From the NCBI GenBank assembly GCA_017521425.1, contig JAFXCQ010000011.1, forward strand, positions 1 to 55,235: a stretch of DNA of 55,235 nt, given 5' to 3'. Positions 45,191-54,735 of the stretch are shown here, piece by piece; position 1 is the stretch's first letter; each line of letters opens with the position of its first letter. The DNA is from Clostridia bacterium (GTDB lineage Bacteria > Bacillota > Clostridia > Oscillospirales > Acutalibacteraceae). Position numbers and translations under genes: made by a program. Under the pieces are notes generated by a model. The model was not told the origin of the DNA. It worked only from the letters and a program-made list of their open reading frames with translations, and made no database searches.

Positions 45191-46621
45191 CTACGCAATT
45201 CGTTCTCTTGCTCTTTTGACAATCTCAAGCACTGTATCAAATGAAATCTCGTTACCTTTTTCTTCTTCAGAAATCAATCCATATCTGAATGCTTTATTTG
45301 AAATGTCCTTAAATAACTTTTCTACACTCTCATCATCATGTTCTAAATATGCTAAGTATAAGATCGTAGTGTTCCTCATTATTATATCATAATCAAAACA
45401 ATTTTTTGCATAATGTCCGTTCGTGTCAATCGCTCTAAGACAATCTTTAGGCAACATATGTGCAACAACATTTATAAATTTGATTATTTCATTTTCAGAA
45501 TATGCACTAGAAAAAATAGTGTCATGTGCCTTTGACCTACTAACATCATCATAAACAGTCATGAGCTCACGAGTCAAATTGCAATTATTCCTTTCTTTCA
45601 GTGCCCATTGACCATTATAGGAAATAAAACATTCTTTCAATTCTGGGTGCTCATTTATTACATTTTTATATTCTTCTTCTGTAAAAATACAACAAGAAAG
45701 TCCTCCGGGTGTTTCATTATTTAAGTGAATAAAATCCTGACCTTTATGAGAAAGATCCAAACGCAATTCATAACAATCATAATTGGGATAGCCATATAAT
45801 ATCTGTAATCTTGTTGTGTTATCATTTTTTGTTCGTTCACATAATGGTTTTGATGTATCCGTATAAAGTATGTTAACACTTGTGGCTATTATTCTCCCAT
45901 TTTTTAATATATGAAACAACTTATTATACATATCATTTGCAATTCCATTTACCTCAGCATCAAAACATGGCGAATGTTTTAAAATTTGGCATATCGTTAC
46001 AAAATACAATGCATTTATTCTTGTTTGAAACTCATACTTCAATATCATTGTTACTATTCGCAACAAAGCTTTATCATATTCTAAACAATCCGAAGATATC
46101 ACAAGCAACTTCAAAAATTTTATATAATCTCTCGGAGAAAAACTCTCTGCAGAATCATACATTGTATTTTCTAATGAAAAAACATTTTTATACATACACT
46201 CATAAGTTGCTGTAATAGCATTTACCATATCGAATAAATGATTTACAGAATTAAATATACAAATATTTTCTTCAACTTCTTCCTCTTCTGTACTATCAAA
46301 AATATCTTCTAAATTTTTATATGCAAAATAAACTTTAATTATCGCATCAAAGAAGGTGTTTTTGAAATACCCACCACAATCAATTACATCTTCACCAAAT
46401 TGTATTATAGCTTGCTCAAATGGAAAGCAAACATCACTCTCAAGAGCTTTATAAAGCAAGTCAAAATCCACCTCTAAAAAATATGCGATTTCTTGAATTT
46501 GCTCTTCCTTCAATGCATATATTGGTGCTGCCCCATAAGCTATTGCTAAAGTGTAAATGGTTTTTTCATAATCTGAAAGACTTTGCTCGCAAAAAATGTA
46601 TGGTTCCATATTAAACTTCAT
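45191..46621 (-). CDS. Hypothetical protein, second gene of the DUF4062 module
   Basis: 476 residues from an ATG behind GGAGGG. Soluble, helical and acidic, with no transmembrane segment. The early half is rich in Phe, Leu and Tyr helices, and SYNGQWALKERNNC and DIIMRNTTILYL stand out in the later half. No family or catalytic motif is recognised. It lies 46 bases after the DUF4062 gene on the same strand, so they form an operon. It could be an effector, sensor or immunity partner of that protein. Confidence 0.6.
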   Translation of the reverse strand: MKFNMEPYIFCEQSLSDYEKTIYTLAIAYGAAPIYALKEEQIQEIAYFLEVDFDLLYKALESDVCFPFEQAIIQFGEDVIDCGGYFKNTFFDAIIKVYFAYKNLEDIFDSTEEEEVEENICIFNSVNHLFDMVNAITATYECMYKNVFSLENTMYDSAESFSPRDYIKFLKLLVISSDCLEYDKALLRIVTMILKYEFQTRINALYFVTICQILKHSPCFDAEVNGIANDMYNKLFHILKNGRIIATSVNILYTDTSKPLCERTKNDNTTRLQILYGYPNYDCYELRLDLSHKGQDFIHLNNETPGGLSCCIFTEEEYKNVINEHPELKECFISYNGQWALKERNNCNLTRELMTVYDDVSRSKAHDTIFSSAYSENEIIKFINVVAHMLPKDCLRAIDTNGHYAKNCFDYDIIMRNTTILYLAYLEHDDESVEKLFKDISNKAFRYGLISEEEKGNEISFDTVLEIVKRARERIA

Positions 46622-46667
46622 TTTTTCCCTCCTTTTTGAAAATTGTAATTTTTCTCATTCACAATAT

Positions 46668-49460
46668 TCACGTTTTGCCTTTAATCTCTGAACAAACTAA
46701 CCTTACAACATAATTTGCATCGTTTTCACATTTTGAAATTATGTACTCTCTTGTTCTTTCCATAATACCTTCTGACGAATTCATATTTTGTAATATTAAA
46801 TTCTTAATATACACACTTTCATTATCAACAAGATTAATTAGCTTATTATTAATTATATTCCGATTATTCGGATTCCTTAATAATTTAATTAAAATTCTTG
46901 TCGCATTCCATCTTATATCTAGATGGTCTGAATTCAACCATTGCAAAACATTTTGTAAAAGAACTATTTCGATATTTTCAGGGAATTTAACCATATCATT
47001 ATTTTCTAAATATTTGATAATCATTCCAACAACAGAAATTGTCGTTGGTGTATCATTTTGTATATATGGAAATAATTCTAACAATTTTACATAAGTATCT
47101 TTGCCCATAGCTGTATACAATAGTTGCAACCCAATTTTTAATGATATTTTATTTACATTAGAAAGCATTGGAAAACTTATATCCGCTTCTATGTTTTTCC
47201 CTTCTTGAAATATTTTTTCAAATAATTCTATATTTCTTTTATAATCCTCATCAAAATTCAAAACTATAGTTATTAGAAGTGATATCGCATCAAGTTTTAT
47301 AAGCAAATTTTCTTTTGAATTCAAAAGAGTATCGCAGGTTACAGAAATTACTGAATCTAAAATATCTGGTAAACATTGAACCTCTTTTGCAATTAATATA
47401 GATCTTATAACTGCTATATCTCTTACCCCTCGACTAAAATAAGTTCCGTTTTTCCCTTGGTTCTTATTTTTTTCACGAACATTTTCTACATATTGCTGCA
47501 CAAATATTGGTAAATCAATTTGTTCATTTTCTGTAGTTTCTAACTTATAATCTCCATTATAATAACTTGGAAGATACTCTAAAATTGCTTTATCCAATTC
47601 TTCAGTCAAGTTTCTATTTTGTTTTCTGAAACCACATAAAAAAACCGGCGAATATTTAATTTGTTCAAGTTCATTTTCATCTTTTAAAACAATTAAAATG
47701 TGCTCTATTAAATTTTTAGCAAAAGATTCACTCATCTTATTAAGATCAACTTTTTGAAGAAGTTTAAATATATCAGTGTACCATCTACTGTAATGATTAT
47801 CCATAAACATACAACAGATTTCTGAAACAACATCTTGTGACATCCTGTGTAAAACATTTGATAAACAATAAAAAATACTTTGTCCAAGATAAATCGTAGC
47901 ATTTTCTTCTTGAATCCAAACTTTAATTTCTGATACAAGTTCACTCTCTAATTCGTTGTATTTTTTGTCAGCAAGATAATACCCTACAACGCCGAATCCA
48001 ATCAATTGGCTAATTAATCTCTTATACTTAATCGGATGATTATTACAATACTCCATTACCTCCTCTGCATCCTTTTCAGACATATTATTTAATATTTCTG
48101 GATATGAATCTAAAAGTGCTTTTACTTCTTTTTCTTTCCCTTCATACACAGCTATTTTGAGCATTCCGAATTTAAAGGACCAATCACTATATTTATTACT
48201 TAAATAAAACAGAAAGTTTTTTATTTTCTCGTGTAATAATAATATATGGGTTAGCGAACCATTATAAATAGAAACAATATACAAACTTGCAATCAAATCA
48301 CCATATACTTCCAAGTTATTCCCCATTGAAACGGTATATGGAGAAGTTGTTTTTTCTTTATAAAAACCTTCTATATACCTTTCATTCAGTGACTCATTAA
48401 TTCTATCAAGAACAGGATAGTATAACTCCTCGCTACTTTCTGTTAACTCTTTTTGGGCTTCGCTTTCCCAAAAAGAATTCTTAATTATCCCTAAAGTTAA
48501 ACTTTGATTCCTTAAATCTACTAAAATGTCTTTAATTATCCATGGTGAACAGTTTGTTTCCTTTGCAAGTTTCAGTGCAGATTCTAAATATTCAATACAT
48601 TTCTCGATATCACCCAAAAAATATGACTGTATTGCTTGCCAACGTATCTTTATAATTTCAAAATGGCCTTTTGCTTGAGACTTGGCAAGACAATCTAAAA
48701 ACATTCCTGTATTAAATTGTTTTATTGAAGTTCCTTTCAGCAATACAGATAAAAATTGGTGCCCCCACTCATCTATTTCACTTGTATTTTCTATTTGTTC
48801 TGTAAAAGTATGATATGTTTCACCAATTACATATTCTAAAAGATAGCCTTTACATTTATCTATATTTTTTAAAATTGTTTTAGGCATTGTAGGGAGATAT
48901 GTTTCTTCTGAACCTACAATATCTATTCCTTGATATTCGAATTTACCATCAACATATCTTTCAGAGATTTTGTTTGTACAATAATAGTGATAGATATCAA
49001 CAATATCATTAACAAGAGCTTGTGCTCCATCGTAACTCAATTCATCAAATTTATTTACTGTTTTGCTTTTTGCAAATTGTGCACCCATAAGATTTTGTTC
49101 AACAGCTGTTTTTTCTTTAGAAGTTTCATCGCAGAAGTAATAAAGTGCTTTTATCCTATGCTTTTTTACCGTATCAATTTCTACTTGTACTCCAGGAGTA
49201 ACACCATCAGCATTATCAATTAAAAAAATACATACATCGCTATCCTCTAGTGCCCAAGTATAATGAGAACCTGCTGTTAATGTAGAGGCTCCCCTATCTT
49301 CAAACAAATACACTTCAGCCAAATTTGTGCTTTCAATGGCTTCTTTTAATTCTGCTCGAACACGGTCATACTTCGCCTTATCTCCGCATATTGAACTAAT
49401 AAAAACTTTAATTTTTCTTTCAGGCTTTATTACTGTTCTGGGTGTTTTTTCTCCAGTCAT
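46668..49460 (-). CDS. DUF4062-domain protein with long helical repeat tail
   Basis: 930 residues from ATG behind GAGAGGTG. The N-terminal 150 residues form a DUF4062 domain (a TIR/Rossmann-like alpha/beta fold): IKVFISSICGDKAKYDRVR, then SDVCIFLIDN and EIDTVKKHRIKALYYF. The remaining 780 residues look like helical TPR/HEAT-type repeats. No P-loop (GxxGxGKS) is visible, so unlike many DUF4062 defence proteins it is not a STAND NTPase. DUF4062 often heads proteins in antiphage islands. With a partner gene and mobile neighbours, a defence function is inferred. Confidence 0.72.
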   Translation of the reverse strand: MTGEKTPRTVIKPERKIKVFISSICGDKAKYDRVRAELKEAIESTNLAEVYLFEDRGASTLTAGSHYTWALEDSDVCIFLIDNADGVTPGVQVEIDTVKKHRIKALYYFCDETSKEKTAVEQNLMGAQFAKSKTVNKFDELSYDGAQALVNDIVDIYHYYCTNKISERYVDGKFEYQGIDIVGSEETYLPTMPKTILKNIDKCKGYLLEYVIGETYHTFTEQIENTSEIDEWGHQFLSVLLKGTSIKQFNTGMFLDCLAKSQAKGHFEIIKIRWQAIQSYFLGDIEKCIEYLESALKLAKETNCSPWIIKDILVDLRNQSLTLGIIKNSFWESEAQKELTESSEELYYPVLDRINESLNERYIEGFYKEKTTSPYTVSMGNNLEVYGDLIASLYIVSIYNGSLTHILLLHEKIKNFLFYLSNKYSDWSFKFGMLKIAVYEGKEKEVKALLDSYPEILNNMSEKDAEEVMEYCNNHPIKYKRLISQLIGFGVVGYYLADKKYNELESELVSEIKVWIQEENATIYLGQSIFYCLSNVLHRMSQDVVSEICCMFMDNHYSRWYTDIFKLLQKVDLNKMSESFAKNLIEHILIVLKDENELEQIKYSPVFLCGFRKQNRNLTEELDKAILEYLPSYYNGDYKLETTENEQIDLPIFVQQYVENVREKNKNQGKNGTYFSRGVRDIAVIRSILIAKEVQCLPDILDSVISVTCDTLLNSKENLLIKLDAISLLITIVLNFDEDYKRNIELFEKIFQEGKNIEADISFPMLSNVNKISLKIGLQLLYTAMGKDTYVKLLELFPYIQNDTPTTISVVGMIIKYLENNDMVKFPENIEIVLLQNVLQWLNSDHLDIRWNATRILIKLLRNPNNRNIINNKLINLVDNESVYIKNLILQNMNSSEGIMERTREYIISKCENDANYVVRLVCSEIKGKT

Positions 49461-49543
49461 AAAACACACCTCTCTTTTACAATCTATATAATTATTTTAT
49501 CATAGAATGAAATAATTCGCAATAAAACACTACAGAAACAATA

Positions 49544-49592
49544 ATACCTACAAACAAAACTAACTCGTCTGATTTGTTTGTAGGTATTTGTC
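49544..49592. terminator. Terminator after the winged-helix remnant
   Basis: ATACCTACAAACAAA and its complement flank a 22-base loop region, followed by TTGTC. It serves the - strand remnant gene. Confidence 0.65.
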
Positions 49593-49595
49593 AAT

Positions 49596-49782
49596 TTATT
49601 TTACTGTTATATATTTTTGATTTTTACTATTGGGTTTTTCTGGAACAGTCATTGAAATTCGACCTTGTTCTATTAATGGATTGAGATGTTTTCTAACAGT
49701 TCTCTTATCACTATATCCCAACATCTTTAAAATCTCCAAAATACTTTTTGGTTCTTTACAAAAAACTAAAACTTTTCTTCGG
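49596..49782 (-). pseudogene. C-terminal winged-helix remnant of an interrupted gene
   Basis: About 60 residues reading VFCKEPKSILEILKMLGY, then HLNPLIEQGRISMTVPEKP and NQKYITVK, a winged helix found at the C-terminus of AlbA/Fic-like ATP-binding regulators. The 5' part of the frame is replaced by the end of the recombinase gene, read in another frame, so the original gene was cut by the mobile element. The break is at about 49770-49780. Confidence 0.7.
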
Positions 49783-51388
49783 CAGAAATACCACCTTTTA
49801 GTACAACTATAATCCTTCGGTCTTTCATCACTCTTATGCACTCTACAAGTCTTCTAATTATAATATTATCAAACTCATCAAACGAAACATCGGCATCTCG
49901 AAACATAGAAATAATCCTATTAAACTCACTATTTGCTCTTTCATCTAATATTGATGATTTTTCTGCAATTTCAAGTTTATCTCTTAAAACTTGAATTTGA
50001 TTAAACTTGTTTTTTATTTCGTTTAAATACCTATCTGTATTTCCGCCTGTACTTTTCATTAAGTGCATTAAATCTTCTGCCTGCTCAGTCAAATCACTAA
50101 TTTGACTTTCAATTACATATGCGTCACAGGAATTTGAAGAATTACTTATAACGAATCGCAAATTGTTTTCCAACAATCTTAAAGTATCATCCTTATTACT
50201 AAATAGTTTATTTAGACATCTACATATTGCTGCATGTAGTTTCTGTTCTTCTGCTCCTACTGCATCACATATTTCGTGTCCGTGTTCTATCCTATTGAGG
50301 CATCTCCATACATATTGTCTTTTCCCTCTTTTGGTTTTTCCTGTTCTCCGATAAGCACTACCGCACTCACCACACACCAACAATTCAGAAAGGGCATATT
50401 TACCACTATACTTTGCTTGCTCTGTTATTCCTAAAGATGAACGCTTATGCCTATTACTCCTTCGTGCCAATTCCATTTGAACTTCGTTAAACTTAACTCT
50501 ATCAATAATTGCAGGATGATTATTTGAAACAAGATATTTAGGTAACTCCCCTCTATTTATTCTTGTTTTCTTTGAAAGACAATCAGGCCTGTACGTCTTC
50601 TGCAATATTAAATCTCCCACATATTTTTCATTTTGCAACATAGATCTTATTATTTTTTTATCCCATACAGATTTACCTGTCAATGTTTTATAATTGTTTT
50701 TTTCAAGATAAGTTTTAATCTGGTCAACACTATATCCATCTAAATATCTATCAAAAATAATTCTAACTACCTCTGCCTGTTCAGGTATTATTTTAGGAAC
50801 TCCGTCTTCTCCTCGTCTATAACCAAAACAAGTAAAATTTGAACAATATTTACCACAACGCATACTCTGGTGAATACCCCATTTAACATTGGCACTTATG
50901 TTTTCGCTTTCAGCTTGTGCAATAACACTGAACAAACCAATAAGCATTTCATTTTCAGCTTTTAGGGAGTCGATTGCTTGTTCTTCAAAATATACCCCTA
51001 TGTTCATAGCACGAAGCTTTCTTACCCAGCTAAGACTATCAACGGTATTTCTGGCAAAACGAGAAATTGACTTGGTTAATATCATATCAATTTTGCCTTT
51101 TTCGCAATCTCTCATCAATCGCAAGAAATCTTTTCGTTTAGTAGTAACCGTACCTGTAATACCTTCATCTGCATAAACACCTGCAAATGTCCAACTCGGA
51201 TTTTTTGCAATTGCTTCCGTATAATAAGCTATCTGTGATTCATAACTGTTCAACTGCTCTTCTTCATCAGTTGATACACGACAGTAAGCAGCTACTCGAA
51301 GTTTTGTGTTCATTCTGTTATTTTGGACTAATAATGGATTTGCCTCTATTTTGGTTACTCTTTTTTCTAAATCAACTTGCATTTTCAA
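49766..51388 (-). CDS. Large serine recombinase 1
   Basis: 540 residues. Resolvase domain with AAYCRVSTDEEEQ (catalytic Ser39), YADEGITGT and KSISRFARNT. The recombinase domain follows (FGYRRGEDGVPKIIPEQAEVV), then a zinc ribbon CGECGSAY with RCLN and HEIC, and a coiled coil (about 405-480). Its stop lies exactly at the joint with the winged-helix remnant. It overlaps the next upstream gene by 17 bases. It should catalyse integration and excision of the element. Confidence 0.92.
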   Translation of the reverse strand: MKMQVDLEKRVTKIEANPLLVQNNRMNTKLRVAAYCRVSTDEEEQLNSYESQIAYYTEAIAKNPSWTFAGVYADEGITGTVTTKRKDFLRLMRDCEKGKIDMILTKSISRFARNTVDSLSWVRKLRAMNIGVYFEEQAIDSLKAENEMLIGLFSVIAQAESENISANVKWGIHQSMRCGKYCSNFTCFGYRRGEDGVPKIIPEQAEVVRIIFDRYLDGYSVDQIKTYLEKNNYKTLTGKSVWDKKIIRSMLQNEKYVGDLILQKTYRPDCLSKKTRINRGELPKYLVSNNHPAIIDRVKFNEVQMELARRSNRHKRSSLGITEQAKYSGKYALSELLVCGECGSAYRRTGKTKRGKRQYVWRCLNRIEHGHEICDAVGAEEQKLHAAICRCLNKLFSNKDDTLRLLENNLRFVISNSSNSCDAYVIESQISDLTEQAEDLMHLMKSTGGNTDRYLNEIKNKFNQIQVLRDKLEIAEKSSILDERANSEFNRIISMFRDADVSFDEFDNIIIRRLVECIRVMKDRRIIVVLKGGISAEEKF

Positions 51389-52238
51389 CGACTCCCTTCT
51401 TTGTTATTTTTGAATTATTTATAAAAACTGATGTTATACTACCATCAGAATTTATTATTACTTGTTTTATGTATTCTTTCATTTCATTATATTGGATACT
51501 TTCAACAACTGAAATGTCGCATATCTCTTCTTTTAATTCGTCTGTAATTTCCCCACTATCGAACTTACAACAATCAAATCTTATCTTTGCAATATTTAAG
51601 ATACCATTTGCTATTGTTTTGTAATCAAGTTCAGGTTGCTCCAACAGTCTAATAAGTTCATTTTCCCCCTTAGTTACTTCTATTGTCGGTTGGTATTGTG
51701 AATTTGCAATAACATTAAAGAGTTCCAAATTTCTTACACCACTATTAAAATTATCTGTTACTGCTTTTTCAAGCGTGTCATCATCAATATATTTTAAACA
51801 ATTACAACCTTTCGAGCACATCCACTTTTCTCTTGAACCCCAAGTGTTCACTCTTTTATATCTGCTACCACATTCACCACAAATTGTTATTTTTCTTAAC
51901 AATTCTACTTTTGGAGAGTGTTTTTCCTGTTTACAGGATTTTTTCTCTTTTATTGATTTTGCTTTATCGAACAATGAAGTTGAAATAATCATAGGATAAA
52001 TTTCATTACCCATATACTTTTCATTTTCAAGCATTCTATTAATCGTGTTTTTATTCCATTTAACTTCATCTTGAAAATACACAATTTTTTTCTCGGTGAG
52101 CATAGAAGCAATACTATTAAGTGTATTCCCTTCAACATATAAAGAAAAGACTTCTTTCACAACCTCTGATTCTTCGTCGTGAACTACTGTTTTTCCATTT
52201 TTCACCTGATAACCATAGAGCGTTGTTCGTATTGCCAT
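51372..52238 (-). CDS. Recombinase-like protein lacking the catalytic domain
   Basis: 288 residues. Starts directly in the recombinase domain (LYGYQVKNGKTVVHDEESEV) and has the zinc ribbon CGECGSRYKR with CSKGC. The resolvase domain with catalytic Ser is missing, and there is no in-frame remnant of it upstream because the previous gene ends one base before. It is probably a DNA-binding helper, such as a directionality or targeting factor for its two full-length neighbours. Confidence 0.85.
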   Translation of the reverse strand: MAIRTTLYGYQVKNGKTVVHDEESEVVKEVFSLYVEGNTLNSIASMLTEKKIVYFQDEVKWNKNTINRMLENEKYMGNEIYPMIISTSLFDKAKSIKEKKSCKQEKHSPKVELLRKITICGECGSRYKRVNTWGSREKWMCSKGCNCLKYIDDDTLEKAVTDNFNSGVRNLELFNVIANSQYQPTIEVTKGENELIRLLEQPELDYKTIANGILNIAKIRFDCCKFDSGEITDELKEEICDISVVESIQYNEMKEYIKQVIINSDGSITSVFINNSKITKKGVVENAS

Positions 52239-53795
52239 TTATCGCACCTCTTTCATATTAGTTTTAAGTTGCAAACCACCTTTTAATTTAAAGGTTACTG
52301 CACCATTATTCCCAACAATAACTTTATCAACAACCGATAAAAATAAAGATTTATCAAATCGTAAAATGACTTTTGGATATTCACACAATATCTCTTTTAA
52401 AACTCTTAATCCCTCTATAAGTTTTTCATCTTCATTTGCATTCAATATTTTTAATCTTTTTCTTCTAAGTTCTGTTATTTTATGTTTCAATTCAGAAGTT
52501 CTTTCAAGGTAAGAAACATCGTCAATTATTCCAGTTGTATGAAGCTCTGTGTAAGTATTATTTTTATTACAAAGATTGGCTATTTCAATATCAATTTGAG
52601 AAATCTCACTATTTTGTCTTGCAATTTTTTCTCGAAGATTTAGCAGTTGTTTTAAAGTATTATCGACTATTTCTTTTTCAAATCTCCTCAACTTGTTATA
52701 CATCTGCACAAATGCTTTTTCTATTTCATCTTCACTGATATTCTTGCTACTACAAGAATGACCAGCCATTCTCTTTCTTGAACACACCCAATAAACAACT
52801 TCATTTTGTATCTTTCTTTTGTATGACCATCCACACTCTTCACATTCAATTAGCCCAGTAAAGAAATGCTTCTGTGGAGCTTTTCTAACTCTTGTAACTT
52901 GCTTCATTCTAAATTGAACAAGTTCAAACATTTCACGTGTGATTATAGCTTTATGAGAATTGGAAACATAATATCTATCAAGCTCCCCTTTGTTAGGAAT
53001 ATTTTTTAATGGAAGCATTTGTGGCGTGTATGTCTTTTGCAACAAACTATCCCCTATATACTTTTCGTTTGTTAAAATGTATCTTATTCCTGGTATCGAC
53101 CAGTTACCAAACACATTTTGAATACCCTCATCATTTAAAATGGACACGATTTTTGCAATTCCGTTACCGGTAAGATAAAGTTCAAAAATTTTTTTTACTA
53201 CTTCTGCTTCTTCAGGAACAATCAAAAGGTGGCTTTCTTTATCAAGTCTATAGCCATAAGGAGCATTGCAGGTGATAAATTCACCATTTTCCATTTTCAT
53301 ACGGATAGCCGTTGACACTCTTTTTGAACCCGCTAATGCCTCACTCTGTGCAAAAGCACTTTTTACATAAAGAATAAGTTCTGAATTCATTATTTGGGTA
53401 TCAACATTGTCATTTTCAAATAGCACCGTAACACCAAAAGAACGAAGTGTTCTTATTGATTCAAGACATTCAAGAGAATTTCTAGCAAATCTTGAGACAC
53501 TTTTTACAAAGATTCGATCTAATTTCCCATTAGAAGCATCTTTCATCATTCTTTTGAACTCATCTCTCTTATTCACACAAGTTCCTGTTATTCCCTCATC
53601 TGCATATATATCAACCAATTCCATTTTAGGGTTAGTCATAATATATTCTGTATAATATCTAAACTGTGCCGAAAAAGAATTTGTTTGGTCCTCAGAATCA
53701 GTACTGACACGACAATAAGCTGCAACCCGTTCTTTCCCTTGCTGATTCATTTGTGTTATTGTTGGCTGAATCATTTTTACAATTCTCTCTGTCAT
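52239..53795 (-). CDS. Large serine recombinase 2
   Basis: 518 residues from ATG behind GAGGAGG; an earlier in-frame codon at 53822 precedes this site. AAYCRVSTDSEDQ gives Ser31; ADEGITGT, KSVSRFARNS, then the recombinase domain (APYGYRLDKESHLLIVPEEAEVV in two halves) and a zinc ribbon CEECGWSYKR with CSRKR. It is a paralogue of the 49766 recombinase with about the same layout. It ends one base before the middle gene. Confidence 0.92.
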   Translation of the reverse strand: MTERIVKMIQPTITQMNQQGKERVAAYCRVSTDSEDQTNSFSAQFRYYTEYIMTNPKMELVDIYADEGITGTCVNKRDEFKRMMKDASNGKLDRIFVKSVSRFARNSLECLESIRTLRSFGVTVLFENDNVDTQIMNSELILYVKSAFAQSEALAGSKRVSTAIRMKMENGEFITCNAPYGYRLDKESHLLIVPEEAEVVKKIFELYLTGNGIAKIVSILNDEGIQNVFGNWSIPGIRYILTNEKYIGDSLLQKTYTPQMLPLKNIPNKGELDRYYVSNSHKAIITREMFELVQFRMKQVTRVRKAPQKHFFTGLIECEECGWSYKRKIQNEVVYWVCSRKRMAGHSCSSKNISEDEIEKAFVQMYNKLRRFEKEIVDNTLKQLLNLREKIARQNSEISQIDIEIANLCNKNNTYTELHTTGIIDDVSYLERTSELKHKITELRRKRLKILNANEDEKLIEGLRVLKEILCEYPKVILRFDKSLFLSVVDKVIVGNNGAVTFKLKGGLQLKTNMKEVR

Positions 53796-53858
53796 ATCAT
53801 TACCTCCTCTTTTGTACCACATTATATCTATTAATTTTTTAAAAATCCCAGGTGCGAT

Positions 53859-54014
53859 TTATCCAATTGGAAGATAATCGCACATTAAAGTCTCAGCATT
53901 TCTCTTGTTCACTTTTTCAACAAGCACCTCATCTATTTTTCCTTCATTAAAGATTTTTTTGAGCATCCCCCAAGCAGCAAGGTATATCATTTGTTTCTTT
54001 ATTGCATCTTCCAT
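53859..54014 (-). CDS. Small SHOCT-like peptide
   Basis: 51 residues: MEDAIKKQMIYLAAWGMLKK, then IFNEGKIDEVLVEKVNKRNA. The AAWGMLKK.IFNEGKID pattern is that of SHOCT domains, often encoded near recombinases. GGAGACAATT lies upstream. It is between mazF and the recombinases, in the same operon. Role unknown, perhaps oligomerisation or a recombination accessory factor. Confidence 0.72.
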   Translation of the reverse strand: MEDAIKKQMIYLAAWGMLKKIFNEGKIDEVLVEKVNKRNAETLMCDYLPIG

Positions 54015-54029
54015 TTATAATTGTCTCCT

Positions 54030-54377
54030 CTATTCCAAACCTAAACTAATTTTTATAGCATTATCTACTTCTTCCATAATTGAAGAAGGTATCGTCCCAA
54101 CAAATTTTAATATTTGTTGTTTATCTATAGTGGTAATTTGTTCGAGTTGTATAATTGATTCTTTTGATAATCCTTCAATATTTATAACAATGTGTGTCGG
54201 CATTTTGCGTTTCTTTTCAGATTTACTTGTAATTGTTGCAACAATAAGCGTTGTGCTGTGTTTATTACCTGTATCATTCTGAATAACTACAACCGGTCTC
54301 ATTCCTGCCTGAACTGAACCTATCATTAAATCAAAATCAACATAATAAATGTCTCCTCGTTTTACATTTTCTTCCAT
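54030..54377 (-). CDS. MazF/PemK-family endoribonuclease toxin-like
   Basis: 115 residues: VKRGDIYYVDFD opens the SH3-like barrel, RPVVVIQND follows, and LIVATITSK and IIQLEQITTIDKQQI end the fold. MazF-type toxins cut mRNA. No MazE-like antitoxin gene is adjacent; the next genes are the SHOCT peptide and the recombinases. It may act as a regulator or maintenance factor of the element. GAGGAGG precedes the ATG. Confidence 0.88.
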   Translation of the reverse strand: MEENVKRGDIYYVDFDLMIGSVQAGMRPVVVIQNDTGNKHSTTLIVATITSKSEKKRKMPTHIVINIEGLSKESIIQLEQITTIDKQQILKFVGTIPSSIMEEVDNAIKISLGLE

Positions 54378-54402
54378 TTCTTTTTTTCCTCCTCTATGTA
54401 AA

Positions 54403-54735
54403 GAAAACTTGCAATTGTCTACAAGTTTTCAAGAAATTTGCAGTATTCTTCCTGTCCCCTGCAAAAGGAAATCTTCAGACGAGTATATGCTTTATACTCT
54501 CATTGGAATCTCACCACCGCCTATTACGTTGCCGGCCACGAACAGAAGTATCATTATTCCTTGTGCTTGTCATCGCCACCATTGGGAGCAACCCAACTTT
54601 CTCCATATAAGTATTTATCGCTCGCTTCTTTTTGGAAGGTCTTGGCGTACCTATGAACACAGCTTAAGGTTTCACCTCAGCACAAGTAACGTATCCGAAG
54701 ATTTGGTATTCAATTTTCAAGGTTCTTTCGAGAGA
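54403..54735 (-). ncRNA. Candidate structured leader RNA of the mazF-recombinase operon
   Basis: A non-coding stretch upstream of mazF, read on the - strand, contains several strong stem-loops: TTGGG/CCCAA (54582-54596), GGAAT/ATTCC (54505-54560), GAGTATA/TATACTC (54481-54499), TTTGCAG/CTGCAAA (54437-54465) and GAAAACTTG/CAAGTTTTC (54403-54430). The last lies just before the mazF ribosome site and is followed by TTTAC, so it may terminate or attenuate. CTTGAAAATTGAATACC (54704-54720) resembles strings of rRNA spacers. GC content is above that of the flanks and no long frame fits. Confidence 0.5.

Noticed and set aside
54403-54735. Group II intron or rRNA fragment
   Set aside because: No domain V-like hairpin or intron protein, and only a short spacer-like string resembles rRNA operons.
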